A DNA stretch of 64,000 nucleotides from Astrobacterium formosum (lineage in GTDB: Bacteria; Pseudomonadota; Alphaproteobacteria; Rhizobiales; Xanthobacteraceae): contig JAVDCA010000020.1 in NCBI GenBank assembly GCA_030848545.1, positions 1-64,000 of the forward strand. The letters run 5' to 3'. A program made the translations under genes and the position numbers. The notes beneath the pieces were generated by a model that saw nothing but the letters and a program-made list of their open reading frames with translations, was not told the origin of the DNA and made no database searches. Positions 38,704 through 47,649 of the stretch are shown here, piece after piece. Each line of letters opens with the position of its first letter. Positions within the stretch are counted from its first letter, which is position 1.

Positions 38704-38707
<4 letters not shown>

Positions 38708-39591
38708 CGCCGGGTGAAGTCCCCCATCAACCCCTGCGGCCGGTACAGGGTGAACAGGATGAGCGCCAGGCCGACGACGCCGAGGCGCACGCTCGCCATC
38801 TCGACCTCGGAGATGAAGGGTACGACGTCGCGCAGAAAGCGCGAGCCCTCCAGGAACGCCATCAGGATGACGGTGCCGACCAGCGCGCCCGACACCCGGC
38901 CGACGCCGCCCATGATGATCGCCATCCAGATCTGGAAGGTGATCAGGGGGATGAACTGGTCCGGGGCGACGTAGCCGATGTAATGGGCGTAGAAGGCGCC
39001 GGCGATGCCGGCCAGCGCCGCGCCGAGCATCAGGACGCGGACCTTGAAGCCGACCGGCTCCTTGCCGAGCGCCTTGACGGCATCCTCATTGTCGCGGATC
39101 GCCTCGATGATGCGGCCGAACGGCGAGTGCACGATCCGCCGCATGACCAGGATGACGACGATGTTGACGGCGATCAGCAGCAGCAGGACCGCCGACGCCT
39201 GCACGAGGCCGGAGCCCGTAAAGCCCATCAGCTTCGGAATGCCGGGAATGCCCTGGACGCCGTTGGTCAGCCATCGCTCGCTGGTGACGACGATGCGCAC
39301 CACCTCGGAGAAGCCGAGCGACACGATGGCGAAATAATCGTCGCGCAGCTTCAGGCTGACCAGTCCGAGCGGATAGGCGGCGAGCGCGGCCAGGATGGCG
39401 GCGGCCAGGAACGACAACGGTGCCGGCCAGCCCTGCTCGGCGAGCAGCGCCGCCGTATAGGCGCCGACGCACATGAAGCCGACATGGCCGAAATTGATCA
39501 GGCCGGTGAGGCCGTATTGCAGATTGAGGCCGAGCGCCAGCAGCGTGTAGATGGCGACGATGATGGCGATGGCGACGAAATAAGCCTCCAT
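38704..39591 (-). CDS. livM: Branched-chain/amide ABC transporter permease (LivM)
   Basis: The 295-residue membrane protein has about eight helices. It carries the LivM hallmarks 'LGLNLQYGLTGLINFGHVGF' at the N-terminus and 'AIRDNEDAVKALGKEP' in the cytoplasmic loop. The start overlaps the livH stop by one base (TGATG). A longer frame reaching 40077 is a shadow within livH. Confidence 0.94.
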
Positions 39592-40457
39592 CACCGCGCT
39601 CCTTCGCTGTGTCCGAACAGGCCGGCGGGCCGCACCAGCAGGACGAGGAGCAGCACGAAGAAGGCGAGCGCGATCTTGTAGGTGAAGCCGACGAACGGTG
39701 TCGCGATCTCCTGCACGACGCCGAGCAGGATACCGGCCACCACGGCGCCGACCGGATGGCCAATGCCGCCCAGGATGGTGGCCGCGAAGGCGGGCAGCAG
39801 CATGTCCCAGCCCATATCGGGGGACACCACGGTCTTGGCACCGAGCATGACGCCGGCGACCGCGCAGACCCCGCCGGCGAGCGCCCACATGGTCACCATC
39901 ACGCGGTCCGGCGATATGCCGGAGACCCGCGCCAGGCTGCGGTCGTCGGCCACCGCGCGCATGCGGCGGCCGATCGGAGTAGCGTAGAGGATCAGGAAGA
40001 CGACGAGCAGCGTCGCCGCCGCCGCGATCACCACGGCGAGATCGATCGGCTGCACGCGCACGTCGAAGATGCGCCACGGCCGCACCACCGGCAGACCGAA
40101 CACCTTCTGCTGATGCCCGAAGGCGACGCCGATCGCAGCCCGGATCACGAACGCGACCCCGATCGAGGCCAGAAGCGAGGTCACCGGCGCGCGCGCGGCG
40201 AGCCGGCGAAACACCAACAGGTGGGCGAGCAGCGCGACGACGATGCCGGCCCCGGCACCGGCGACGACGCCGAGCGTAAACGAACCGCTCGCCGCCATGC
40301 TGACCACCGCCGCGTAGGCGCCGACCGTCATCATGTCACCGGTGGCCGCATTGGCGAAGCGGGCGATGCCGAACACCAGCGTGAGCGCGAGCGCCGCCAG
40401 CCCGACCACGAGCCCGGACGTGATCCCGGTCAGAACCAGTTCGACGAACGACGCCAT
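39591..40457 (-). CDS. livH: Branched-chain/amide ABC transporter permease (LivH)
   Basis: The 288-residue permease begins 'MASFVELVLTGITSGLVVGLAALALTLVFGIARFANAATGDMM', the classic LivH N-terminus. The cytoplasmic loop 'MRAVADDRSLARVSGI' matches the family. The bases directly before the ATG are an unusual G-rich run (see 40459-40480). Confidence 0.94.
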   Translation of the reverse strand: MASFVELVLTGITSGLVVGLAALALTLVFGIARFANAATGDMMTVGAYAAVVSMAASGSFTLGVVAGAGAGIVVALLAHLLVFRRLAARAPVTSLLASIGVAFVIRAAIGVAFGHQQKVFGLPVVRPWRIFDVRVQPIDLAVVIAAAATLLVVFLILYATPIGRRMRAVADDRSLARVSGISPDRVMVTMWALAGGVCAVAGVMLGAKTVVSPDMGWDMLLPAFAATILGGIGHPVGAVVAGILLGVVQEIATPFVGFTYKIALAFFVLLLVLLVRPAGLFGHSEGAR

Positions 40458-40458
40458 G

Positions 40459-40480
40459 CCCCCGCCCTTGCCCCCGCCCC
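40459..40480 (-). promoter_or_regulatory. G-quadruplex-prone leader at the livH start
   Basis: On the coding strand four G-runs of 4, 5, 3 and 5 bases are separated by loops of 1, 3 and 1 bases. The last run ends one base before the livH ATG. This fulfils the standard G3+N1-7 quadruplex pattern and covers the ribosome-binding region. An RNA quadruplex here could lower livH translation relative to the binding protein encoded just upstream. Confidence 0.6.
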
Positions 40481-40491
40481 TGCCGCCACCG

Positions 40492-41718
40492 TCAGATCTT
40501 GACGATGTACTTGCGGCTCAGTTGCCCCTTGGAGACGAACGAGACGCCGAAGTCCGGTGTGACGTCGCCGAACTGGTCGAAGTCGAGCACCGACGACGCC
40601 CCCTCGTAGTTGATCTTGCCGGCCTTGAGCGCCTCTTTGCCTTCGGCGAAGCCGGACACCTGCTTGCCGGGCGGATTGGCGACCTCGCGCAGCTTGGCAT
40701 TGACGGCGGCGATATCGGCGTTCGGGCCGGCCGCTTCCAGGGCCAGCGCCAGCACGGTCACCATGTCCCAGGTCATCGCCGCGTAGGCGTTGTTCAGGCC
40801 CGACTGTTTCATCGCCTTCTGATAGGCGGCGTCGTAGATCTTGAAGGCCTGCGACTGCTCGTTGGAGACCGATTCCACCGAGATCAGGCCCTCGGTGACC
40901 TCGTTGCCGAGTGCCTTGATGAGATCGGGATTGGCGGCCCAACCGGGGATGATCCACTTCTGGTTCTCGCCGGTCTGGAACCACTCGCGCAAGATGATGG
41001 TGGTGTCGGCCAGATAGGAGCCCATCACGATGACGTCGGGCTTGGCGGCGAGCACCTTCTGGAGTTCGGAGCGGTAGCTCGGTTGGCTCGGCTCGTAGAC
41101 CACCGTCTCGACCACCTTGTTGCCCTTCTTCTCCCAGGCCTTTCGGAAACCTTCGGTGTTGCCGATCCCGGAGGCGTTGTTGAACGCCATGGTAGCCGGG
41201 CGCTTGAAGCCTTCGCGGGCGCAGATCTCGGCAAACGCCCGGCCGAACTGGTCGTTGGTGGCTTGGAAGCGATAGCCCAGCCCCTTGGCGTTGGCGGGCG
41301 GTCCCGACAGGGCCGGCGCACCGGAGCAGTGCATCAGGAAGATGTTGGCGTCGTTGGTGAGCGGCACGACGGCGAGCGAGACGCCCGACGCCCAGGTGCC
41401 GAGCACCGCCTGGACCTTGTTGATCTCGATCAGCTTCTTGGCCGCCAGAACCGCCGCCTGCGGCTGCGTCTGGGTGTCCTCGGCGAACACTTCGAGCTTG
41501 CGGCCGCCGGCGCCGCCGGCCGCGTTGACCGCCTCGACGGCGGCGACGATCATCTTCTGCATGCCGCCCCCATAGGGCCCGCCGGCCCCGGTGACGGGAT
41601 TGAGAGCGCCGATGCGGAATGTGCCGGCACCTTGCGCCAGCGTGAGCCCCGGCGCAGCCGCCAGCATGCTGGCGCCGGCGAGGGTCTTGAGGACGGTACG
41701 GCGATCGCAGGTCGTCAT
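40492..41718 (-). CDS. Branched-chain/amide-type ABC binding protein
   Basis: The 408-residue periplasmic protein has a Tat-like signal ('CDRRTVLKTLAGASMLAAA', cleavage near 'LAQG'). Its Leu/Ile/Val-binding-type (periplasmic type I) fold shows 'IGALNPVTGAGGPYGGGMQ' and 'AVLGTWASGVSLAVVPLTND'. Such proteins bind amino acids, amides, urea or other small polar solutes. Here the neighbours (amidohydrolase, phosphoribosyltransferase) suggest a cyclic amide or base rather than leucine. Confidence 0.92.
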   Translation of the reverse strand: MTTCDRRTVLKTLAGASMLAAAPGLTLAQGAGTFRIGALNPVTGAGGPYGGGMQKMIVAAVEAVNAAGGAGGRKLEVFAEDTQTQPQAAVLAAKKLIEINKVQAVLGTWASGVSLAVVPLTNDANIFLMHCSGAPALSGPPANAKGLGYRFQATNDQFGRAFAEICAREGFKRPATMAFNNASGIGNTEGFRKAWEKKGNKVVETVVYEPSQPSYRSELQKVLAAKPDVIVMGSYLADTTIILREWFQTGENQKWIIPGWAANPDLIKALGNEVTEGLISVESVSNEQSQAFKIYDAAYQKAMKQSGLNNAYAAMTWDMVTVLALALEAAGPNADIAAVNAKLREVANPPGKQVSGFAEGKEALKAGKINYEGASSVLDFDQFGDVTPDFGVSFVSKGQLSRKYIVKI

Positions 41719-41757
41719 GTCGGGATCCTCGTGAAGCGTTGATGGGTGTTCGTGCCG

Positions 41758-42990
41758 TCAGTTCAACGATGTGGTCTTGACGAAGGCGCCGCCTTTCATG
41801 ATCAGCGGCATGTGCTGGCCCTGGGCGGTGAGCAGCGAGAGGTCGCGCAGCGGATCGCCGTCGACCACGATCAGGTCCGCATAGGCGTCGGGCGCGATGG
41901 TGCCGATCAGGCCTTCCATGCGGCAGAGCCTCGCGGCCGTCGCCGTCGCCGAGGCGATCACGTCGTGGGCCGGCAGGACGCGGCCCCGGATGACGAATTC
42001 TTCCGACTGGTGGCGGTGCATGTCGCCAAGGAGGTCGCTGCCATACGCCATTGGAAGGCCGGCCCGGCACATGATGTCGAGCGCCTCCATGCCGGCCGAG
42101 CGCACGTCCTCCACCTTGGCGACCGACTCCGGCGGGAAGCCGAGCGCGGCGCCCTCGATCGCCAGGCGGTCGTAGGTGACCTGGGTCGGCACTGCCACCG
42201 CACCCCTGGCGGCGGCGAGCCGGGCCGTGTCCTCCTTGATCAGGTTGCAGTGTTCGAGCGAATGCACGCCCGCCTCGACGCAACGGCGGATCGCCTCGTC
42301 CGTATAAAGATGCGCCGACACATAGGTGCCGGCCTTGTCCGCCTCCTCCACGATGGCGGCGAGTTCGTCGCGCGAGAAGCCGAGGAAGTGGATCGGATCG
42401 GTGGGCGACGCGCAACCGCCATTGGCCATGATCTTGATGAACTCGGCGCCGCCCTTGAGCTCCTCGCGGGCGGCGCGGCGGACCTCGTCGATGCCGTCGC
42501 AGATGCGTCCGAGCGAACCGAGGGAAAATCCCGTCTTGGGCGCCGGCCGGTCGTCGAACCGGCCGCGGAAATCGCAATGCCCGCCGGTCTGGCTCAGCGC
42601 CTTGCCGCAGATCACCAGCCGCGGGCTGACGAAATGGCCTTCTTCGACGGCGGTCTTGAGGCCGAAATCGGCGCCGGCCACATCGCGCACGGTGGTGAAG
42701 CCGCGCATGATCATGCCGCGCAGGACGCGCGTCGCCCGCGCGGTCACGAGCGAATCCGGCAGCATGGCGTTGCGGCCGAGGTCGGCCATGACGGCGATCG
42801 TATGCACGTGGCAGTCGATCAGCCCGGGCATCAGCGTCCGGCCGCGAAGGTCGATGGTCTCGGCATTGCTCTTGATGGCGGTGCCGACTTCGCGGACACG
42901 GTCACCTTCCACCAGCACCTGCGTGGGCGCCGTCGGTTCGGGCGCAGTCCCGTCGACGATGCGGGCGTTGGTGAACAGAAGTGTCGGCAT
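41758..42990 (-). CDS. Imidazolonepropionase-like amidohydrolase
   Basis: The 410-residue metal-dependent hydrolase carries the HxH motif in 'GLIDCHVHT', a candidate carbamylated Lys in 'EFIKIMANGG', His residues in 'SAHLYTD' and 'HSLEHC', and a catalytic Asp in 'AYGSDLLG'. This is the binuclear subgroup that includes imidazolonepropionase and Xaa-Pro/Xaa-Arg dipeptidases. GAGG precedes ATG 42990. It is the first gene of the transporter operon, 39 nt before the binding protein, so it probably hydrolyses the imported compound. No signal peptide, hence cytoplasmic. Confidence 0.85.
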   Translation of the reverse strand: MPTLLFTNARIVDGTAPEPTAPTQVLVEGDRVREVGTAIKSNAETIDLRGRTLMPGLIDCHVHTIAVMADLGRNAMLPDSLVTARATRVLRGMIMRGFTTVRDVAGADFGLKTAVEEGHFVSPRLVICGKALSQTGGHCDFRGRFDDRPAPKTGFSLGSLGRICDGIDEVRRAAREELKGGAEFIKIMANGGCASPTDPIHFLGFSRDELAAIVEEADKAGTYVSAHLYTDEAIRRCVEAGVHSLEHCNLIKEDTARLAAARGAVAVPTQVTYDRLAIEGAALGFPPESVAKVEDVRSAGMEALDIMCRAGLPMAYGSDLLGDMHRHQSEEFVIRGRVLPAHDVIASATATAARLCRMEGLIGTIAPDAYADLIVVDGDPLRDLSLLTAQGQHMPLIMKGGAFVKTTSLN

Positions 42991-43402
42991 GGGGACCTCG
43001 TCGGGTGCCGCGGTCATTGGGCGGGGCGGAGCGAAAGATCATCACGCCGGAGAGCGGTTGCGGTCGCTTCGATGTGGCGGATGATGGATGGGGGTGGATA
43101 ACGTTCGCAAAAACGGGCTGAGCCACAGGTCGACGACGGAAGGCAATGAGATCATCGTCTGCGCCGCCGAGTCACTTTGTGACACTGACTTATTTTTGGT
43201 CAAGCCCAAAGCATGAGCGTTCCCATACGACACCCGCATGGGCACGGTATCCAGTTCTCGTGTTTTCTGTGGCAGCAATCATTTGTTGCCGAGGAAGCGC
43301 CGACAGCGAGCCGGGTTCGCCGTTGTGTCCCGGACGAGGATCGCGGGCCGATGGCCGGCGCAATGATCGAACGAGCTGATTTTCCAGATGCCGAGAAGAG
43401 GA
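42991..43402. other. Spacer between the Liv-type operon and tRNA-Tyr
   Basis: About 410 bases with no credible gene. A GTCAC-TTT-GTGAC hairpin at 43171-43183 is followed by TTATTTTT on the plus strand, but no plus-strand gene ends there. The promoter of the minus-strand operon must be within the left part. Confidence 0.5.
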
Positions 43403-43487
43403 TGGTGGGGGAGGTAGGACTCGAACCTACGAAGGCTTAGCCAGCGGATTTACAGTCCGCCCCCTTTGCCACTCGGGACACTCCCCC
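43403..43487 (-). tRNA. tRNA-Tyr (GTA anticodon)
   Basis: An 85-nt class II tRNA on the minus strand: acceptor GGGGGAG pairs with CTCCCCC, the anticodon loop is CTGTAAA with GTA, a long variable arm is present, the T loop is GTTCGAGTC, and CCA is encoded at 43403-43405. It is divergent from rlmB. Confidence 0.96.
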
Positions 43488-43858
43488 TGACCGTCGCTAA
43501 ATCGACGGAACCGGGAGAGAAATCCCGTCCGCCGGTGCGGGCCAAGGCTTGCCGCGGGCGCTTTATGGTGACAGGGGTCGGCGGTGTCAAGCCGAACCGG
43601 ACCCCGCCGGCCAATGCCCGCAGAAGCCCCTATTTCTGGCGACGGATTGCGGCGCAGACCACGTGCCATTCCGCCCCATTGGGAACACAATGCGAACACG
43701 CATTGTGGAACTATCGTTCTTATGTGTTTCTCCGTTAAGGGCTTGCGCGTAGAACCATGGTCGTAAACCGGGTGCGGGCCCCTGCCCCCAGGCCCGGATA
43801 TCGTCCGTGACGGTGCGCCAGTTTGCCATTGGGCCGTCGTCGTGACAGAAGCGGTGCC
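43488..43858. other. Divergent promoter region of tRNA-Tyr and rlmB
   Basis: About 370 bases. The 22-bp perfect palindrome at 43686-43707 is the only strong signal. I see no gene. Confidence 0.5.
43686..43707. promoter_or_regulatory. Perfect 9-bp-arm palindrome
   Basis: CACAATGCG and CGCATTGTG flank AACA. It lies about 200 nt upstream of the mature tRNA-Tyr 5' end and 150 nt before rlmB. It could be a repressor operator or a transcript hairpin. The regulator is unknown. Confidence 0.5.
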
Positions 43859-45040
43859 ATGCGCAAGAAAGACCGTAATCCACCCGGGCCGCCCGCGTCC
43901 CGGGGCCGCCGAAGCCGCTCCCGCAGCGAGCACAGCGAAGACGGCCGCAAGGCCTCCCCGGATCGCCCCCGCGGCGAGGGTGCCCCGTTCCGGCCCAAGC
44001 GCGCCGCCGGCAAGCCGTTCCGCGACCGCGAGGAAGGCGGACGCCCGTCTGCTCCCCATCGCGCGCCCTACGGCACCCCTCGTGGCGAGCGCCCCGCCGG
44101 CGCCCGTCCGCCCCGACGGACGTTCGAGGAGCAGGCCGTGCGCCCGGACAAGCCGCCCCGCGAGCGAGCCCCGCACGATACCGAGGCCGCGCCCGAGCGT
44201 TCCTTCGCGCCCCGCCCCGACAAGCCGGCGCCCCGCCATGGCCGCGGCGACGCCCGCCGCGGGCGGCCGCGCTTCGCCAAGAAGCCGTGGCAGCTCCGCC
44301 GCGATCCCGACGGGCCGGTACTTCTCTATGGCTGGCACACCGTCAAGGCGGCCCTGGAAAACCCGTCCCGCAAGATCCGGCACGTGCTCGCGACCGAAAG
44401 TGCCGCGCGTCGCCTCGCCGACGAGACCGAGTTGGGAATCGAGCCGGAGATCACCGAGGCCTCCGCAATCACCGACCTCACCGGCCCCGAGGCCGTCCAC
44501 CAAGGCCTCGTCGCCGAAGCCGATCAGCTCGACAGCCCGGCGATCGAGGATCTGGAGGCCGACGGCCTCGTGCTGGTGCTCGACCAGATCACCGATCCGC
44601 ACAATGTCGGCGCCATGCTGCGCTCATCGGCGGCTTTCGCCGTCAAGGCGATCGTGACGACCGAACGGCATTCGCCGGAAGCGACCGGCGTCCTCGCCAA
44701 GGCGGCCTCGGGCGCGCTCGAATACGTGCCGGTGGTGACCGTGGTCAATCTCGCCCGCGGGCTCGAAGCCCTCAAGGACAAGGGATTCACCATCGTCGGC
44801 CTCGATTCCGCCGGCGACGTCGCCCTTGCCGAGGCGCCCCTCAAGGCGCCGCTGGCGCTGGTGCTCGGCGCCGAGGGCAAGGGCCTGCGTCACCTCACCC
44901 GGCAGAACTGCGACCTCCTCGCCCGGCTCGATCTTCCCGGCCGCATCAAGAGCCTCAACGTCTCGAACGCCACCGTCTTGGCGCTCCACATCGCGAGCGC
45001 GAAGCTCGCCAGCGATCCGAATGCGGCGCCTGCGACGTGA
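43859..45040 (+). CDS. rlmB: 23S rRNA 2'-O-methyltransferase, TrmH/SpoU family (RlmB)
   Basis: The 393-residue protein has a SpoU substrate-binding domain (about 150-225, 'LLYGWHTVKAALENP'). A knotted SPOUT methyltransferase domain follows with 'LDQITDPHNVGAMLRSSAAF', 'VLGAEGKGLRHLTRQNCD' and 'SLNVSNATVLALHIA'. RlmB methylates G2251 of 23S rRNA in E. coli. The first ~145 residues are unusually long, disordered and rich in Arg, Pro and Gly, with no family resemblance. Start 43859 is preferred over 43823. Confidence 0.88.
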   Translation: MRKKDRNPPGPPASRGRRSRSRSEHSEDGRKASPDRPRGEGAPFRPKRAAGKPFRDREEGGRPSAPHRAPYGTPRGERPAGARPPRRTFEEQAVRPDKPPRERAPHDTEAAPERSFAPRPDKPAPRHGRGDARRGRPRFAKKPWQLRRDPDGPVLLYGWHTVKAALENPSRKIRHVLATESAARRLADETELGIEPEITEASAITDLTGPEAVHQGLVAEADQLDSPAIEDLEADGLVLVLDQITDPHNVGAMLRSSAAFAVKAIVTTERHSPEATGVLAKAASGALEYVPVVTVVNLARGLEALKDKGFTIVGLDSAGDVALAEAPLKAPLALVLGAEGKGLRHLTRQNCDLLARLDLPGRIKSLNVSNATVLALHIASAKLASDPNAAPAT

Positions 45041-45074
45041 CGATCCGTCCGTCGCGCGACGAAAGACCTCGAAC

Positions 45075-45317
45075 ATGTCCGACTGCATCCACTGTGACAT
45101 CCACGATCTCCTCGACGAGCATCTCGACAAGGAGGGCGCCGACCTGTCCGCCATCACGGCCAAGGTCACCGAGGTGCTGGCCGACCTGGTCCTGATGGCG
45201 AACCCGGCCGAGCGCATGCCGCTGTTGGCGGAGGTGGTCGCCAATCTGGGTGGGTTCGTGCTGGAGAAGGCGGCGAACGACGGCGAGGATCCGGACACGC
45301 GCCGTTCGCGCCACTGA
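45075..45317 (+). CDS. Small CxxC protein of unknown function
   Basis: An 80-residue acidic protein starts 'MSDCIHCDIHDLLDEH', with a CxxC pair followed by His residues that could hold a metal. An amphipathic helical stretch follows ('ITAKVTEVLADLVLMANP'). It lies 34 nt after rlmB on the same strand. I do not recognise a family. Confidence 0.6.
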   Translation: MSDCIHCDIHDLLDEHLDKEGADLSAITAKVTEVLADLVLMANPAERMPLLAEVVANLGGFVLEKAANDGEDPDTRRSRH

Positions 45318-45329
45318 CGGCGACGGCCG

Positions 45330-46172
45330 TCACCCGAGTTCGAAACTCGTCACCCCGAAGACGCGCTCGATAGCGAGCGGCGGGATCGCGCCCGTATACA
45401 TGCGCGCGGTCTCGAACACAGGCGCGAGCCCATATTCCCGCGCCAGCGCCACGGCCTCGGGATTGACGGCCGGAATGTCGAGGAAGATCTCGCCGCCACC
45501 CACCGCCGTGATCAGGGCCGACAGTACGGCGGCGGCCCCCGCGCGGTCGTCGGCGACCAGCGGGCCGACCTTGAAGCCGCGGCGGCACGGCCGGATCACC
45601 CCCCAGGCGGCGAGCCTGCCGTCGCGCACGAGCGCCCGGCCCACATGGCCGGGAGCGCCGATCCAGGCCCGCAGGAAGGCGGTACGCGGCGCCGGAAACA
45701 CCCGCGCGTCGTCCGCCTCCACGCTCGCAAACGGCACCTCGGCGATCGCCACGACACCGGCTTGAGGCCGGCCCGGCGCCGCACATACGCCGCCGTGGCG
45801 CACATTTGCATAGGCGAATGCAAAACCCGACTTGCGGTAGTTCGCCTGCTGCTCAACGACGCCGTCGAGGCCGATCACGCGATCGCGCGCATGCGCCATG
45901 GCGGCGTTCCAGATCGCCATGCCGCAGCCGGTGCCACGCAGGTCCGGCCGCACCATGTAGAAGCCCAGGAAGGCGAAGCGGTCGTCGTAGTTGACGATGG
46001 AGACGACGGCCGCCGGCGTCCCGTCGATCTCGCCTATGAGAAAGCCGCCCGCATCGACGGTCGAAAAGCAGGCGGCATCGGCGTAGCCCGGATTCCACCC
46101 CTCGCGCGCCGCCCATTCGACCGCGATGTGGATTTCCTCCGGCCGCATGCTGCGGATGGCGAGATCGGTCAC
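45330..46172 (-). CDS. GNAT-family N-acetyltransferase
   Basis: The 280-residue protein has an N-terminal GNAT domain with the acetyl-CoA loop 'VRPDLRGTGCGMAIWNAAM'. A second C-terminal half ('GRLAAWGVIRPCRRGFKVGPLVADD', then 'GLAPVFETARMYTG') matches the two-domain YitH-type acetyltransferases. The acceptor is unknown. It is convergent with the small CxxC gene. Confidence 0.85.
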   Translation of the reverse strand: MTDLAIRSMRPEEIHIAVEWAAREGWNPGYADAACFSTVDAGGFLIGEIDGTPAAVVSIVNYDDRFAFLGFYMVRPDLRGTGCGMAIWNAAMAHARDRVIGLDGVVEQQANYRKSGFAFAYANVRHGGVCAAPGRPQAGVVAIAEVPFASVEADDARVFPAPRTAFLRAWIGAPGHVGRALVRDGRLAAWGVIRPCRRGFKVGPLVADDRAGAAAVLSALITAVGGGEIFLDIPAVNPEAVALAREYGLAPVFETARMYTGAIPPLAIERVFGVTSFELG

Positions 46173-46188
46173 GGGATCTCCTCCCCTT

Positions 46189-46746
46189 CTATGGCCCGAT
46201 GCAGGTCGATGTCGCCGGCGCCACCTGCCGTTGCATGCGGCGGATGCCGACGAGATTGGACGCCAGACAGAAACTCTCGAAGGCGACGCCGAAGATCGAC
46301 AGGTTCAACGCGTTGTAGACGAGCCAGCACACAGCCGTGGGAATGAACCACCAGCGCATGGCGAGGCCCTTGTTCAGGAATACGGCCGTACAGCCGAGCA
46401 CATTGGCGCCGATGACCAGGAGATCGCGGGCATCGCGGTAGTACCACAGCGTAAGCGCCGTTCCGATGCCGCTGAAGACAGCCCAGGCGATCCGTGAGCC
46501 CGGCCAGCGCAGCGCCGCCACATAGCGCCCGAGGACGACGAAATTGGTGATGAATCCCGCCCAGGCGCTGAGGAAGTAGAAATGCGGCGCCATGGTGATG
46601 CAGGACACGAGCAGCAGCCATTTGAGCCGGTCATCGGATTTCTGGACGAACCCGATGATGACCAGAAGCAAGGACAAGGCGGCGAAGAACTGGCTGAAGA
46701 CATAGTCCCAGCCTTGCGCGGCCACCTGATTCCAAAGAGCGTCCAT
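46189..46746 (-). CDS. YgjV-like inner-membrane protein
   Basis: The 185-residue protein has about six hydrophobic segments. The 'YVFSQFFAALSLLLVIIGFVQKSD' N-terminus and 'LGRYVAALRWPGSR' region resemble the YgjV family of inner-membrane proteins of unknown function. It lies just upstream of the GNAT gene in the same direction. Confidence 0.65.
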   Translation of the reverse strand: MDALWNQVAAQGWDYVFSQFFAALSLLLVIIGFVQKSDDRLKWLLLVSCITMAPHFYFLSAWAGFITNFVVLGRYVAALRWPGSRIAWAVFSGIGTALTLWYYRDARDLLVIGANVLGCTAVFLNKGLAMRWWFIPTAVCWLVYNALNLSIFGVAFESFCLASNLVGIRRMQRQVAPATSTCIGP

Positions 46747-46925
46747 GAAGAAGGGTCCCAGATCGCGGACGCCGGAGGGCTGCCGTCGATGGGTTCAGCG
46801 CAGAGCGGGCGCGTCGCCCGCCGCAGTCATGGCGCAGCCTGCCGCGCCCGGCAAGGCCGGTATCCCACGGAGGGCCTGCGGGCCGCCACGTGACCGCGAT
46901 CAAGGCCTTGGTGCACTGGACAATC

Positions 46926-47600
46926 TCATCCGGCCTGTCGCCCGGCCTGCCAGCCCATCTCCCAGAAGGCGATCTCGAGGCGCGTCGCCGCGGTGAAGAC
47001 GGTGACGAGTTCGGCCTCGCGCGCAGGCGTCAGGTACGCTTGCGCAAGACGTTCGAGCTGACCGCGCGCCTTGGCGGCGACCTCTTGGTAGGCCGGGCCG
47101 GCATATTCGGCGATCCAGGCCCGGTACGGATTAGCGTTCGCATCGGCCCCGGGACGGGCTGCGAGCCGCGTCCCGATCTCGCCGTAGCCGATGGCGCACG
47201 GGGAGAGCGCGACATAGAGCGACAGCAGGTCGCTGCGCATGCCGGTGTCGAGCACATAGCGCGTATAGGCCAGGAGTTCGTCGGCGGGTGGCGCCCGTTC
47301 GAGGTCGGCCGCCGTCAGGCCCCAGCCGGCGCAGAACTTGACGTGCAGATTCATCTCGACATCGAGGATGGCCGACACCGCGGCCGCCGCCGCGCGCATG
47401 TCGTCGAGCGTCGGCGCCTTGTAGACGGCAAGTGCGTAGGCGCGGGCGAACTCGATCAGGAACAGGTAGTCCTGCACGAGATAGCGGCGGAACGCCGCCG
47501 CCGGTAGTGATCCGTCCGCCATGGCGTCGGTGAACGGATGTTCCGTATAGGCACGCCATTCCGGCGCAGCCGCCGTCTTGAGGCGTTCGAAGAAGCTCAT
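46926..47600 (-). CDS. tenA: TenA-family protein (thiaminase II)
   Basis: The 224-residue all-helical protein has TenA active-site residues: Asp in 'YLVQDYLFL', Tyr nearby, Cys in 'ALSPCAIGYGEIG', and Glu in 'TRLEIAFWEMGW'. TenA hydrolyses aminopyrimidine breakdown products of thiamine to HMP. The family also includes haem-oxygenase-like relatives, but the Cys and Glu favour TenA. It lies 49 nt after the Gfo/Idh/MocA gene, possibly co-transcribed. Confidence 0.85.
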   Translation of the reverse strand: MSFFERLKTAAAPEWRAYTEHPFTDAMADGSLPAAAFRRYLVQDYLFLIEFARAYALAVYKAPTLDDMRAAAAAVSAILDVEMNLHVKFCAGWGLTAADLERAPPADELLAYTRYVLDTGMRSDLLSLYVALSPCAIGYGEIGTRLAARPGADANANPYRAWIAEYAGPAYQEVAAKARGQLERLAQAYLTPAREAELVTVFTAATRLEIAFWEMGWQAGRQAG

Positions 47601-47649
47601 GGCGTCCTCCCGTGGTCTCGACGCGTATCGCGGGGCCGGTATCGAACGT

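Noticed and set aside
43171-43195. GTCAC-TTT-GTGAC hairpin followed by T-rich sequence, terminator-like on the plus strand
   Set aside because: No plus-strand gene ends here, and on the minus strand the T-run is on the wrong side.
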